Of a DNA stretch of 64,000 nt, positions 1-8,464 are shown in pieces (position 1 is the first letter of the stretch; each line of letters opens with the position of its first letter). The position numbers and the translations under genes were made by a program. The notes beneath the pieces are model-generated. The model was not told where the DNA came from. It worked only from the letters and a program-made list of their open reading frames with translations, and searched no databases. The stretch is from the NCBI RefSeq assembly GCF_030433645.1, contig NZ_JAROCG010000001.1, positions 1,054,001 to 1,118,000 of the forward strand, in the 5' to 3' direction. This DNA comes from Arthrobacter burdickii. GTDB lineage: Bacteria > Actinomycetota > Actinomycetes > Actinomycetales > Micrococcaceae.

Positions 1-225
1 GCTGGAGAAGCGGTGCGCCGCGCCCATCACGGTGATCGTCCCGCTGTCGATCGGGTAGACGCCGGTCAGCGCCTTGATGAGCGTCGATTTCCCGGCGCCG
101 TTCTCTCCCATCAGGGCATGGACTTCACCCTGGAACAGGCGCAGATCCACGGCGTCCAGCGCTTTCACGCCCGGGAACTCGATGGAGATGCCGCTCATGT
201 CCACCACGGGGACGATCTCGTTCAT
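1..225 (-). CDS. ytfR: Sugar ABC transporter ATP-binding protein, N-terminal part (YtfR-like), cut by the window edge
   Basis: This is the first 75 codons of an ABC ATPase that energises sugar import; the rest lies left of position 1. The Walker A motif GENGAGKST is visible about 40 residues from the start, preceded by the usual strand/aromatic region ([17 protein letters not shown]). In this family one polypeptide normally carries two ATPase domains (about 500 residues). It lies 100 bp downstream of the sugar-binding lipoprotein gene on the same strand, as in ytfQ-ytfR operons. The ATG at 225 has a weak GAGA ribosome site about 10 nt upstream. The family is clear from the motif; the exact sugar is inferred from the neighbouring binding protein. 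Confidence 0.85.
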   Translation of the reverse strand, partial: MNEIVPVVDMSGISIEFPGVKALDAVDLRLFQGEVHALMGENGAGKSTLIKALTGVYPIDSGTITVMGAAHRFSS

Positions 226-243
226 GTGCTGTCATTTCTCTCG

Positions 244-275
244 CGGGATGCGGTGGGCGTGCCCACCGCATCCCG
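244..275. terminator. Hairpin between binding-protein and ATPase genes
   Basis: A 15-base inverted repeat (244-258 pairs with 261-275) lies between the binding-protein gene and the ATPase gene. The two arms are almost contiguous, so the real loop must include some arm bases. There is no T-run. Such intercistronic stem-loops often stabilise the upstream binding-protein mRNA or partly attenuate the downstream genes. That role is inferred here. Confidence 0.6.
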
Positions 276-326
276 GGGATGGCGCCCGGCCGACCTGCCC
301 GCAGGCCGGCCGATGCCGTTGCCGGC

Positions 327-1307
327 CTAGTATTCGCGGCTGGCGAGGACTTCCTTGGCCTGCTCGGGGGTGAAGGCCGACTCCTCGGTGACGACGCGGG
401 CCGGAACTTCCTCACCGGCGACGACCTTCTCCGCCAGGTCCATGAGCTGATCGCCGAGGAGCGGGTTGCACTCCACGATGTAGTTGATCTTGCCCTCGGA
501 GAGCGCCGTCATGCCGTCCTTGACGGCGTCGACGGTGATGATCTTGATGTCCTTGCCGGGTACCTTGCCGGCGGCCTCGATGGCTTCGATGGCGCCGAGG
601 CCCATGTCATCGTTGTGGGCGTAGACGACGTCGATGTCGGGAGTGTTCTTGAGGAACGCCTCCATGACCTGCTTGCCGCCGCTGCGCGTGAAGTCACCGG
701 TCTGGGACTGGACGATCTTCAGGTCCGGATCTGCGGCGATGGCCGCTTCGAAGCCTTCCTTCCGGTCGATCGCCGGAGCGGCCCCCGTGGTTCCCTGCAG
801 TTCCACGATGTTGATCGGCCCGTCGGTCGAGGCGGAGTCCTCCACGAGCCAGTCACCGGCCTTCTTGCCCTCCTCCACGAAGTCCGACCCGAGGAAGGTC
901 TTGTACAGCGAGGTGTCGGACGAGTCGACGGAACGGTCCGTCAGGATGACGGGGATGTCGGCGTCCTTGGCTTCCTTCAGCACGGTGTCCCAGCCCGACT
1001 CGACCACCGGCGAGAAGGCGATGACATCCACCTGCTGCTGGATGTAGGACCGGATGGCCTTGATCTGGTTCTCCTGCTTCTGCTGGGCGTCCGAGAACTT
1101 GAGCTCGACGCCCGCCTCCTTCGCCGAGTCCTGGACGGACTTCGTGTTGGCGGTGCGCCAGCCGCTCTCCGCGCCGACCTGCGCGAAGCCCATGGTGATC
1201 CCGTCATCGGAACCGCCACCGGCACCGCCACCGGCGTCGGACCCTCCGCCGCACGCCGTGAGGGCCAGGGTTGCTGCGACGACCGCCACGAGAGATTTCT
1301 TGAACAC
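327..1307 (-). CDS. ytfQ: Galactofuranose/arabinose-type sugar-binding lipoprotein (YtfQ-like)
   Basis: This encodes the extracytoplasmic solute receptor of a pentose/galactofuranose-class ABC importer (326 aa). The start is a GTG at 1307 with AGGAGG at 1314-1319. It is followed by a lipoprotein signal: positive residues, a hydrophobic stretch and the lipobox LTAC near residue 19. The mature part keeps features I recognise from E. coli YtfQ: GFAQVGAESGWRTA, the QQKQENQIKAIRSY stretch, LTDRSVD, VVELQGTTGAAPAIDRK and VYAHNDDMGLGAI. Ligand specificity for galactofuranose or a related sugar follows from that resemblance and is not shown directly. It is first in its operon and divergent from a LacI repressor, with an operator between them. 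Confidence 0.9.
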   Translation of the reverse strand: MFKKSLVAVVAATLALTACGGGSDAGGGAGGGSDDGITMGFAQVGAESGWRTANTKSVQDSAKEAGVELKFSDAQQKQENQIKAIRSYIQQQVDVIAFSPVVESGWDTVLKEAKDADIPVILTDRSVDSSDTSLYKTFLGSDFVEEGKKAGDWLVEDSASTDGPINIVELQGTTGAAPAIDRKEGFEAAIAADPDLKIVQSQTGDFTRSGGKQVMEAFLKNTPDIDVVYAHNDDMGLGAIEAIEAAGKVPGKDIKIITVDAVKDGMTALSEGKINYIVECNPLLGDQLMDLAEKVVAGEEVPARVVTEESAFTPEQAKEVLASREY

Positions 1308-1386
1308 TGCTGCCTCCTGATTTCGGGACCACAGCAAGGAGCAAGTGCACCGTCGTTGCTGCGCCGGGCCTCGTGCCCTGCGAGCC

Positions 1387-1404
1387 ATTGTGAACGCTAA
1401 CAAT
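1387..1404. promoter_or_regulatory. LacI-type operator before ytfQ
   Basis: An 18-bp dyad (ATTGT-GAACGCTA-ACAAT) reads TTGTKARCGYTMACAA on both strands, with the central CG typical of LacI-family operators. It lies about 80 bp upstream of the ytfQ start and 130 bp upstream of the divergent LacI gene. The likely ligand-controlled repressor is therefore the product of the gene at 1535. Confidence 0.75.
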
Positions 1405-1534
1405 TCGACCGTCAAGTGATCTTGGACACATTTCCGCGGGAGGTCTTGGCGGGTCCCGATCGCATTGACTGAGGCGGGATGAACGGCCCGACGTCGTGCA
1501 TACTGGGACCACGTGGGGAGTAAGGCGATTCCGG

Positions 1535-2554
1535 ATGACCGAAGTAACCACACCGCGGGGCCCGAGCCTCACGGACGTTGCGACCCTGGCAGGCGTCTCC
1601 CATCAGACCGTCTCCCGGGTCGTCAACCGACACCCCAACGTCAGCGAAGCCACGCGGAGGAAAGTCCGTGCGGCCATCTCCGAACTCGACTACCGTCCCA
1701 ACGCCGCCGCGCGCTGGCTCGCTACCGGGCGCACCCATTCCATCGGTATCCTTGCCGGCGAGCTGGCGCAGTACGGACCGTCGAGCGTGCTCATGGGTAT
1801 CCAGGACGCCGCGCGCGGCGCGGGGTACTTCCTGACGGTGGTGACCCTCAAGGACTACTCCGAGAGGGCGGTGAACGAAGCACTCACCGATCTCCTCAAC
1901 CACGGAGTCGAGGGAGTCATCGCGATCACGCCGCACGTCTCGGCCCTCGAGGTACTCGCGGAAGTGCAGGGCAGCACCCCGATGGTGACGGTAGGCGGTG
2001 GCCACGGCCTCGGACGCGACGTCGCACTCGACCAGGAGGGCGGGGCCATCGCTGCTGTCGAGCACCTGATGGAGCTCGGGCACACCAGGATCGCCCACCT
2101 CGCCGGTCCACTGGACTGGGTGGACGCCCAGCGGCGACTGGACGGCTGGCGTTCGGCCCTCGGAAAGCACCACCTGGGTGAAGGGCCGGTGTACCAGGGG
2201 GACTGGAGCGCGCGGTCGGGATACGAGGCCGGCCGTGCCGTCGATCTCGACAACGGACCCACCGCCGTCTTCGCGAGCAATGACCAGATGGCGCTCGGGC
2301 TGGTGAAGGCCCTGCGCGAGCGCGGCTGTCGCATACCCCGGGATATCAGTGTCATCGGCTTCGACGATGTGCCGGAGGCCGAATTCTACGAGCCGTCGCT
2401 GACCACCGTGCGCCAGGAATTCCAGGACCTGGGGCGTTCCTGCATCGAGGCGCTGATCGACCGGTCCGGTGAACTGGCGGTGGAGGGCGATTCCTTCCGC
2501 CCCCGGTTGGTGGTCCGCTCGAGCACGGCTCCCGCCGCCGGCCACCGGCCCTGA
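1535..2554 (+). CDS. LacI-family transcriptional regulator of the YtfQ-type operon
   Basis: A 339-aa repressor. Residues about 11-60 form the LacI helix-turn-helix (SLTDVATLAGVSHQTVSRVVN, then RPNAAARWLA). The rest is a periplasmic-binding-like effector domain, ending with the usual DVPEAEFYEPSLTTVRQ segment. An ATG at 1496 is also in frame, but the added 13 residues are not LacI-like, so I start at 1535. The gene is divergent from the sugar transporter, and an 18-bp LacI-style dyad lies between them. It most likely represses that operon and responds to the sugar or a metabolite of it. The assignment is by position and dyad only. Confidence 0.88.
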   Translation: MTEVTTPRGPSLTDVATLAGVSHQTVSRVVNRHPNVSEATRRKVRAAISELDYRPNAAARWLATGRTHSIGILAGELAQYGPSSVLMGIQDAARGAGYFLTVVTLKDYSERAVNEALTDLLNHGVEGVIAITPHVSALEVLAEVQGSTPMVTVGGGHGLGRDVALDQEGGAIAAVEHLMELGHTRIAHLAGPLDWVDAQRRLDGWRSALGKHHLGEGPVYQGDWSARSGYEAGRAVDLDNGPTAVFASNDQMALGLVKALRERGCRIPRDISVIGFDDVPEAEFYEPSLTTVRQEFQDLGRSCIEALIDRSGELAVEGDSFRPRLVVRSSTAPAAGHRP

Positions 2555-2697
2555 GCCACTGGCCCCGGAACCGCCCCGCCGCAGTACTGCGCGGGGAGCC
2601 CACCGGGATCCGCCCGCGCGGCGCCCATCCACCGAAATTTTTCAACTTTTCCGGCGAATATGCCCCTGCCTGCCTCCGGCCTCTATACGCTTCCTCC

Positions 2698-3171
2698 ATG
2701 GAAGCAGTGAAGGGGCCCGACGGAGGGGCATTCGATCGGGCGATCGAGGTGCTGGAGGAGCAGACGAGTGTGCTGTGGCGCCGCGAACGGACCACCTCCC
2801 ACGCCCTCGCAAAGAACGTGCACCCCGACATGGAGCCGGCTGCCTACGGGATCCTGACGCTCCTTCAGCGGGAAGGATCCCTGCGGGCAACGGACATCGC
2901 CGCGAGCATCGGTGTGGGAAAGCCCTCGGTGAGCAGGCAGCTCGCAGGGCTGGAACGGCTGGGCCTGGTCATCCGACAGCTCGACCCGTACGATGCCCGC
3001 TCCCAGCGGGTCCTGCTCACTGCGCTCGGCGAGCAGCAGCTCTCCGTCGCGCAGAGCGGGCGGCGCATCGCCTTCACCGCGCTGATGCGCACGTGGAAGC
3101 CCGAGGACGTGGAGAACCTCGGTGCGCTGATCGCCCGGCTCAACACGGCCTACACGAAGGACACCTGGTAG
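2698..3171 (+). CDS. MarR-family transcriptional regulator
   Basis: A 157-aa winged-helix protein. The DNA-binding part spans about residues 55-115 (LRATDIAASIGVGKPSVSRQLAGLERLGLVIRQ, then the wing DPYDARSQRVLLTALG). There is no Shine-Dalgarno site; a TATACG hexamer at 2684-2689 ends 8 nt before the ATG, which suggests a leaderless transcript. The gene stands alone: it converges with a small hypothetical gene whose stop is 4 bp away. Its target and ligand cannot be told from the sequence. Confidence 0.85.
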   Translation: MEAVKGPDGGAFDRAIEVLEEQTSVLWRRERTTSHALAKNVHPDMEPAAYGILTLLQREGSLRATDIAASIGVGKPSVSRQLAGLERLGLVIRQLDPYDARSQRVLLTALGEQQLSVAQSGRRIAFTALMRTWKPEDVENLGALIARLNTAYTKDTW

Positions 3172-3175
3172 CCGG

Positions 3176-3490
3176 TCAGTCCTCGCTCCACCCGGAACCC
3201 TCGCGGAACCGCCCCACCCTCCGGCCCGCTCCCGACTCCAGGGAATCCCCGGAGTCCTCGAAGAGCTCGCCGGTGTCGGCCTTGCTGTGCTGGAGGAGTT
3301 GCTCTGCTTCGGTCCGCGCAGCTTCCAGGCTGTCGGCGACGATGCGGCTGCGGGCAGGCAGGGTGTCGACGTGGACCACCCGCTCGGCGGTCTCGCTGAC
3401 GGGGACGGTGAAGCCGTCGTTGGCGTCGTCGACCGGCAATTCCGCCCCGCCGCTTTCCGCAGGGACAAGGTACTCGAGGAAGTAGGCCAT
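3176..3490 (-). CDS. Hypothetical protein, 104 aa
   Basis: A soluble, acidic 104-residue protein beginning MAYFLEYLVPAES. A GGTGGGA ribosome-binding-like stretch lies just before the start. The N-terminal half resembles small proteins with a strand-rich start followed by a helix (ADSLEAARTEAEQLLQHS), and the tail is low complexity. I recognise no family. It converges on the MarR gene with a 4-bp gap, so the two probably share a terminator region. Coding is supported by the third-position GC pattern and the ribosome site. Confidence 0.6.
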   Translation of the reverse strand: MAYFLEYLVPAESGGAELPVDDANDGFTVPVSETAERVVHVDTLPARSRIVADSLEAARTEAEQLLQHSKADTGELFEDSGDSLESGAGRRVGRFREGSGWSED

Positions 3491-3665
3491 GATCCCACCC
3501 TGTCACCGCCGGACGGGCTCCGGCCAGCACGGGGTGTGCTCCGCGGCAGCTTGTCCGTCCGTTCACGGACTGCTACGCCGCCGGGCGGCCGGAGCGTCCC
3601 GTCAAATCGCGGGAGCTCTGCCCGTCCGGATGCGGAGCCTGCTGATCCACCCCTAGATTGGAGGC

Positions 3666-5834
3666 ATGGCCGACACGACACAGCACGCAGAAGCATCCCC
3701 CACCATCACCTCGCCGCTCGAGCAACTCGCCGAGGCGCACCGGGTAGGGACCACCTTCAAGGGGTGGGACGGCAAGCCGGCCCGGGTCGCTCCGGAGACC
3801 CTCGTCACCGTCCTCGCGGCCCTCGGCGTCGACGCCGCATCGGACGCGGCCATCGCCCGGGCCCTGGAGGACGTGGAAGCCGGACCGTGGAGCTCGGTAC
3901 TGCCCGCCGTCGTCGTGGTGCGCCAGCGCGACGTCGACCCGGTGCTGCTCCACGTGCCCGCCGGGGCCGAGGTCGAGTTCTGGGCTGTCGACGAGGACGG
4001 CATCCATTACACCGGGACGGTCGCCGAGGCCACGGAGACGCGGACCGTCGACGGGCAGGACCTCGAGCGGCGGCACGGTACGCTGCCCCACGCCCTGCCC
4101 CTCGGCTGGCACACGCTGCACGCGGTCGTCGACGGGCAGCAGTCGTCGTGCACGTTCGTGGTCACGCCGGACCGGCTGAGCACGACGGCGGCCCTGATGG
4201 ACCACCGCACCTGGGGGCTCATGGCCCAGCTCTACTCGGTCCGGTCGTCGGCGTCCTGGGGCATCGGTGACCTCGCGGACCTGGGCGGGCTGGCGCAGGC
4301 CGCCGCCGCACAGGGAGGCGGGTTCGTGCTGGTGAACCCGCTGCACGCCGCCGAGCCCGTACCACCCGTGGAGCCGTCCCCGTACCTGCCGACCACGCGG
4401 CGCTACTTCCACCCCCTGTACCTGAGGATCGAGGACATCCCGGAGTACGCGCGACTCGATGACGCCGCTCGCGCCAGGATCGGCGACCTCGCCGCCCGGT
4501 TCACCGGAGCCAACACGGCCACGGATCTCCTCGACCGGGACTCGTCCTACGCCGCCAAGCTCGAAGCCCTCGAGCTCGTGTTCGCCGTCGAGCGCCCCGC
4601 ACAGCGCCAGCACGACTTCGACGCCTACCGCGCCCACCAGGGCCAGGGGCTCGCCGACTTCGCGCTGTGGTCCGCGCTCGCCGAGACGCTCGCGCCCGGG
4701 GCACCGGAATGGCACGACGTCGGACGCCCCGGGTCGCCGGGCGCCCGTGAGTTCGCGGAGCGCCACGCCGCGCGGATCGAGTTCCACGAGTGGCTGCAGT
4801 GGCTCGTCGACGAGCAGCTGCAGGAGGCACAGCTCGAAGCCACCGGTGCCGGCATGTCCATCGGCGTGGTGCACGACCTCGCGGTCGGAGTGCATCCCAG
4901 TGGGGCGGATGCGTGGGCGCTGCAGGACGTGCTCGCCGCCGGCATCAGCGTCGGCGCCCCGCCGGACATGTTCAACCAGCACGGCCAGGACTGGAGCCAG
5001 CCGCCGTGGCACCCGGAGCGGCTCGCCGAGTCCGGGTATGCGGCCTTCCGCGACATGCTCCGGAACATCCTCCGCCATGCGGGCGGTATCCGGGTGGACC
5101 ACATCCTCGGCCTGTTCCGGCTGTGGTGGATCCCCCAGGGCGCCCAGCCCGGGGGAGGGGCCTACGTCTACTACGACCACAAGGCGCTGATCGGCATCCT
5201 CGCCCTCGAGGCGGAGCGTGCCGGGGCGATCGTCGTCGGTGAGGACCTCGGCGTGTTCGAACCGGGGGTGCAGGAGTACCTTGCGGAGCGCGGCATCTTC
5301 GGCACCTCGATCCTCTGGTTCGAGCAGGACGAGGACGGGCCCCTGCCTCCCGAGGCCTACCGCAAGGGATGCCTGACCACCGTCACGGTGCACGACCTCC
5401 CGCCGAGTGCGGGCTACCTGGCCGGCGAGCACGTGCTGCTGCGCGAGAAGCTCGGCCTGCTCAGCCGCCCCGTCGAGGAGGAGCAGGCCGAGGACCGCGC
5501 CACCCAAGAGAAGTTCCTCGAGCTCCTGCGGCAGCGCGGCCTGCTCGAGGGCGAGGCTCCGGGCGTCCAGGAGACCGTCGAGGCGCTGCACGCCCTCATC
5601 GCGCAGACCCCGTCGGTGCTGCTGGGCGTCGCGCTCGCCGACGCCGTCGGGGAGCGCCGCACGCAGAACCAGCCGGGCACCAACGACGAGTACCCGAACT
5701 GGCGCATCCCCCTCGCCGACGCCGAGGGGAAGGCCGTCCTCGTCGAGGATCTCGCCGGGAACCAGCGCTTCGCATCGCTCATCGCAGCACTGGGAGTTCC
5801 TGCCACGGAGGGTGCCACCGGGCCCATCGCCTGA
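3666..5834 (+). CDS. malQ: 4-alpha-glucanotransferase (amylomaltase)
   Basis: A 722-aa GH77 enzyme that transfers alpha-1,4-glucan segments between maltodextrins. The first ~140 residues are the extra N-terminal domain common in actinobacterial MalQ; the TIM barrel follows from about residue 180 (WGLMAQLYSVRSSASWGIGD). Family marks include the acceptor-site stretch GVPPDM-like GAPPDMFNQHGQDWSQPPW, the nucleophile region GGIRVDHILGLFRLWWIP, the acid/base region VVGEDLGVFEPGVQE, and HDLPPSAGYLAGEH near the third carboxylate. TTGGAGG at 3656-3662 supports the ATG. It acts in the cytoplasm in maltose/glycogen turnover. A GlgC homologue lies at 60 kb, but no other glycogen gene is next to it. Confidence 0.95.
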   Translation: MADTTQHAEASPTITSPLEQLAEAHRVGTTFKGWDGKPARVAPETLVTVLAALGVDAASDAAIARALEDVEAGPWSSVLPAVVVVRQRDVDPVLLHVPAGAEVEFWAVDEDGIHYTGTVAEATETRTVDGQDLERRHGTLPHALPLGWHTLHAVVDGQQSSCTFVVTPDRLSTTAALMDHRTWGLMAQLYSVRSSASWGIGDLADLGGLAQAAAAQGGGFVLVNPLHAAEPVPPVEPSPYLPTTRRYFHPLYLRIEDIPEYARLDDAARARIGDLAARFTGANTATDLLDRDSSYAAKLEALELVFAVERPAQRQHDFDAYRAHQGQGLADFALWSALAETLAPGAPEWHDVGRPGSPGAREFAERHAARIEFHEWLQWLVDEQLQEAQLEATGAGMSIGVVHDLAVGVHPSGADAWALQDVLAAGISVGAPPDMFNQHGQDWSQPPWHPERLAESGYAAFRDMLRNILRHAGGIRVDHILGLFRLWWIPQGAQPGGGAYVYYDHKALIGILALEAERAGAIVVGEDLGVFEPGVQEYLAERGIFGTSILWFEQDEDGPLPPEAYRKGCLTTVTVHDLPPSAGYLAGEHVLLREKLGLLSRPVEEEQAEDRATQEKFLELLRQRGLLEGEAPGVQETVEALHALIAQTPSVLLGVALADAVGERRTQNQPGTNDEYPNWRIPLADAEGKAVLVEDLAGNQRFASLIAALGVPATEGATGPIA

Positions 5835-5889
5835 CCGCAACAAGAATTTGGGGCCGCACCGGATCGTCCCGCCGTGGTCGGATGGAGGA

Positions 5890-6858
5890 ATGGACAGCCC
5901 GGAAGACCAGACATACGACGTCGTCATCATCGGTGGCGGCCTGTCGGGGCTGAGCGCTGCGCTCGTCCTCGGGCGGGCCCAGCGCCGCGTCGTCGTGATC
6001 GATGCGGGAACGCCCCGGAACGCTCCGGCCGATGCGGCCTACGGGTTCATCACCAGGGACGGGACCCCGCCCGGGGCCCTGGTCTCGCTCGCGCGGCAGG
6101 ACCTGGAGCCGTACGGAGTGCAGTTCCTCGACAGCTCTGCGGAGCACGCCGGACAGACGCCCGGCGGCTGGGCCATCAGCACGGCCGACGGGGCGACCGT
6201 GCGGGGACGCCAGTTGCTGCTGGCGACGGGCCTCCGCGACGTCCTCCCCGACCTTCCGGGTGCCCGGGAGGCATGGGGCCGCGGCCTCCTGCAGTGCCCC
6301 TACTGCCACGGCTGGGAGGTCCGGGACCAGGCTCTCGGCGTCCTGGGCTCGGCCCCGACCTCCATCCATCAGGCGCTGCTCGTCCGCCAGTGGTCCGAGG
6401 ACGTGACCTTCTTCCCCCACCTCCTCGGCGCGCTGTCGGAGGACGACGAGCGACGCCTGCGCAATCGTGGTGTGCGGATCGCGGAGGGGCGGGTCGGGCA
6501 CCTGGCTCTGGGTCCGGATGACGGCGGGCCGCGTCCGCTGCAGGGCGTCTGCCTCGAGGACGGTTCGCTGGTTCCCTGTTCAGCGATCTTCTGCGAGCCC
6601 GGTGCCGACGCGGGCCTGCCGTTGCTGGCCGACCTCGGCTGCGAGATGCGCGACGACGGCTGCGTGTCGACCGACGATATCGGGCGTACCTCCATCGACC
6701 GGGTCTGGGCCGTCGGCAATGCCGCAGATCCTGCCGCCCAGTTGGTGCCGGCCGCGGGGGACGCCTACCGGATGGCGGTCGCCATCAACGCCATGCTGGT
6801 CGAGGAGGACTGCGAGACCTGCAGGGAGGCCGAGGAATCGGTCAGCGAGGGCGCCTGA
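5890..6858 (+). CDS. Thioredoxin-reductase-like FAD/NAD(P)H oxidoreductase
   Basis: A 322-aa flavoprotein of the low-molecular-weight thioredoxin reductase type. It has an N-terminal FAD motif (VVIIGGGLSGLSAALVLG), a redox CPYC pair at residues 136/139 followed by HGWEVRD, an NADPH-domain start at about residue 149, and the C-terminal FAD motif (VWAVGNAADPAAQLVPAAGDAYRMAVAIN). Typical TrxB has CATC, so CPYC is a variant seen in thioredoxin-reductase-like proteins of actinobacteria. No thioredoxin gene is adjacent, so the partner is unknown. The GGAGG is unusually close to the ATG (1 nt). A strong terminator follows at 6915-6941. Confidence 0.88.
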   Translation: MDSPEDQTYDVVIIGGGLSGLSAALVLGRAQRRVVVIDAGTPRNAPADAAYGFITRDGTPPGALVSLARQDLEPYGVQFLDSSAEHAGQTPGGWAISTADGATVRGRQLLLATGLRDVLPDLPGAREAWGRGLLQCPYCHGWEVRDQALGVLGSAPTSIHQALLVRQWSEDVTFFPHLLGALSEDDERRLRNRGVRIAEGRVGHLALGPDDGGPRPLQGVCLEDGSLVPCSAIFCEPGADAGLPLLADLGCEMRDDGCVSTDDIGRTSIDRVWAVGNAADPAAQLVPAAGDAYRMAVAINAMLVEEDCETCREAEESVSEGA

Positions 6859-6905
6859 AACCTGCCGGTCGGACCGGGGCGCAACCTGCCGTCGGACCGG
6901 GGCGC
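6859..6905. repeat. Imperfect tandem duplication downstream of the flavoprotein gene
   Basis: Two near-identical 23-24-base units (6859-6882 and 6883-6905, differing by one inserted G) lie immediately after the flavoprotein stop codon. They look like a slippage or recombination duplication in non-coding DNA. Confidence 0.75.
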
Positions 6906-6914
6906 GGACACGAC

Positions 6915-6941
6915 GGAGGCCCCGGCTGGACCGGGGCCTCC
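6915..6941. terminator. Bidirectional terminator hairpin
   Basis: A perfect 11-bp GC-rich stem (GGAGGCCCCGG with CCGGGGCCTCC) and a 5-base loop sit between the convergent flavoprotein and YtxH-like genes. No clear U-run follows, which is common for terminators in high-GC actinobacteria. Confidence 0.8.
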
Positions 6942-6987
6942 GCTCGCCTGCGACTACCGTGCGCCTGCGACTACCTGTCGGGGTCGA

Positions 6988-7413
6988 CTACCGGTCGAGA
7001 TCGGGGCGCGTCTGCCCGTCCTGTCCTTGGAAGGGGGCGTCCTCGGTGACGAGGGGATCCCCGCCGCTCGGGCCGAGGCCGGCACTTCCCGTGTCCATGG
7101 CGGTGACGACCGGCGGAACGTCCAGGGGGAGGTCACCGCTCGCGCCCACGTCCTTGCCCGGGTTCTGGGGTGCCTTTGCGCCGTCGTCCGACGACGAGCC
7201 GCCCTTCTTCAGCTTGCCCTTCAGGGAGTCCTGCAACGCCGGGGCCTTGCTCTTGAGCGTGTCGGTGGTGGAGCTGACCCTGTCCTGCACGGTGGGGCTG
7301 TTCCACACCTTCTGGGCCCTCGTCCGCAGCTGCTCGTAGGCGCCCCGGCCTGCCCGTGTGCCGAGGACGTAGCCAACACCCATGCCCGCCCCGAAAACCA
7401 GTCTGTTCTTCAT
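6988..7413 (-). CDS. YtxH-like small membrane-associated protein
   Basis: A 141-aa protein that starts MKNRLVFGAGMGVGYVLGTRAGRGAYEQ: a short glycine-rich hydrophobic helix ending in RAGR, typical of YtxH/YtfJ-like small stress proteins. An amphipathic helical region follows (LRTRAQKVWNSPTVQDRVSSTTDTLKSK), then a low-complexity Gly/Ser/Pro tail. A longer reading frame extends to 7467, but the ATG at 7413 has a GGGAGAA ribosome site and begins the conserved part. Probably envelope-associated; role unknown. Confidence 0.7.
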   Translation of the reverse strand: MKNRLVFGAGMGVGYVLGTRAGRGAYEQLRTRAQKVWNSPTVQDRVSSTTDTLKSKAPALQDSLKGKLKKGGSSSDDGAKAPQNPGKDVGASGDLPLDVPPVVTAMDTGSAGLGPSGGDPLVTEDAPFQGQDGQTRPDLDR

Positions 7414-7566
7414 GCTGTTCTCCCTTCGGTGGATTGCCGTGCTTCCGAATCTAGACCACTGCACCAAGGGGGGGCGAGGGGCATTTTCGGTGCGCGGCGC
7501 CCAGGCTGTCCGAAAGAGAGCCGACCGGGCTGCTCGAAGCGCAGGGCACCGGGGAGAGCAGCGCGT

Positions 7567-7818
7567 TCAGGAGGAGCGGCGCGCCGCTTCCGTGACCTCG
7601 GGCCGGACCGGCGCCGATTCGGGCTGCTGGTCGCGGCGATCGAGTTCCTCGGTCAGTTCCTCGTGCCGGACCTCCGTCTCCATGGACAGCTCGCCGTCGT
7701 GCGTGTACTCGTAATCCAGTTCACGATGGATCTTGCTGTTGAGGACCTCGACCTCGGACAAGCCGAGCGTGGTGAGGTCCTGCGGGAAGTCTTCGGACGG
7801 CGTCAGTCTGGTGCTCAT
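7567..7818 (-). CDS. Hypothetical protein, 83 aa
   Basis: A small, very acidic and basic-mixed protein (MSTRLTPSEDFPQDL...), rich in Glu and Arg, without Cys or membrane segments. The middle (LSEVEVLNSKIHRELDYEYTHDG) is predicted helical. The gene is flanked by other small stress-type genes on the same strand. I recognise no family. The ATG at 7818 is chosen because upstream codons do not look coding; an in-frame ATG at 7896 exists. Confidence 0.5.
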   Translation of the reverse strand: MSTRLTPSEDFPQDLTTLGLSEVEVLNSKIHRELDYEYTHDGELSMETEVRHEELTEELDRRDQQPESAPVRPEVTEAARRSS

Positions 7819-7916
7819 GGGGGCCTGTTCGGAGGTGCGACGGGACACGTGAATCGGGCCCGCTTCTAGACCCCCTTGCCGGGCGGGGCCCGGCAAAGGG
7901 AAATATTATCGGTCGC

Positions 7917-8306
7917 CTAGCGAAAACGGAAGCGGCCGCCGCTCTTCTTCGAGGTGTTGCTCGCCTGCCAGTCCGTGAGGTTGTACACCGCCACCAGGAC
8001 GCCGCCCATGAGCAGCCAGAAGGCACGTGCCTTGCCCTCGCGAGCCACGCCGGTGAGCAGCGGAGCCAGGGCGTAGAGGGGCGTGCTGCCCAGGTCCACC
8101 GTGCGGTGGGTACGGAAACTGATCAGCGGCGCGATGGCGAAGGGCTGGTCGGTGACCGCGTTGACGGCACCCTGGGTGGCACCGAACATCGCGAAGAAGA
8201 GCCGTGCCTTACGGCTCATGCCGAAGAGGGACGGAAGGGTGAGCATCGACGCGGAGAAGCCGTAGTCGATGAGTCCGTGCTGCCGGGGAGTGATGGGCTT
8301 TGTCAT
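7917..8306 (-). CDS. Small integral membrane protein, 129 aa
   Basis: This starts MTKPITPRQHGLIDYGFSASMLTLPSLFG, a pattern seen in short actinobacterial membrane proteins whose first segment contains HGLxDY. Three or four hydrophobic segments follow (about residues 14-30, 35-52, 58-75 and 96-115), ending in a basic tail GGRFRFR. No catalytic motif is visible. It is transcribed towards the 83-aa gene and away from the DNA glycosylase gene. Function unknown. Confidence 0.65.
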   Translation of the reverse strand: MTKPITPRQHGLIDYGFSASMLTLPSLFGMSRKARLFFAMFGATQGAVNAVTDQPFAIAPLISFRTHRTVDLGSTPLYALAPLLTGVAREGKARAFWLLMGGVLVAVYNLTDWQASNTSKKSGGRFRFR

Positions 8307-8464
8307 GCCGCCAACGCTAGGAACACCGGAACCCTGCCACAACGGGCAACCGGTCCTCCGCAGCGGTTGACAAGCCCGGTGACAGCTCGCGCGGTGTCGG
8401 CGGCCCGTGTCGGCGGCGGAGGCTACCCTTTCCCCGGGATCACGGACGGAGCAGGGGAGGGATC

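Noticed and set aside
3573-5930. 785-codon open frame on the minus strand opposite malQ
   Set aside because: The complementary frame of a real high-GC gene often stays open. Its product has no family motif and low-complexity repeats; malQ on the plus strand is clear.
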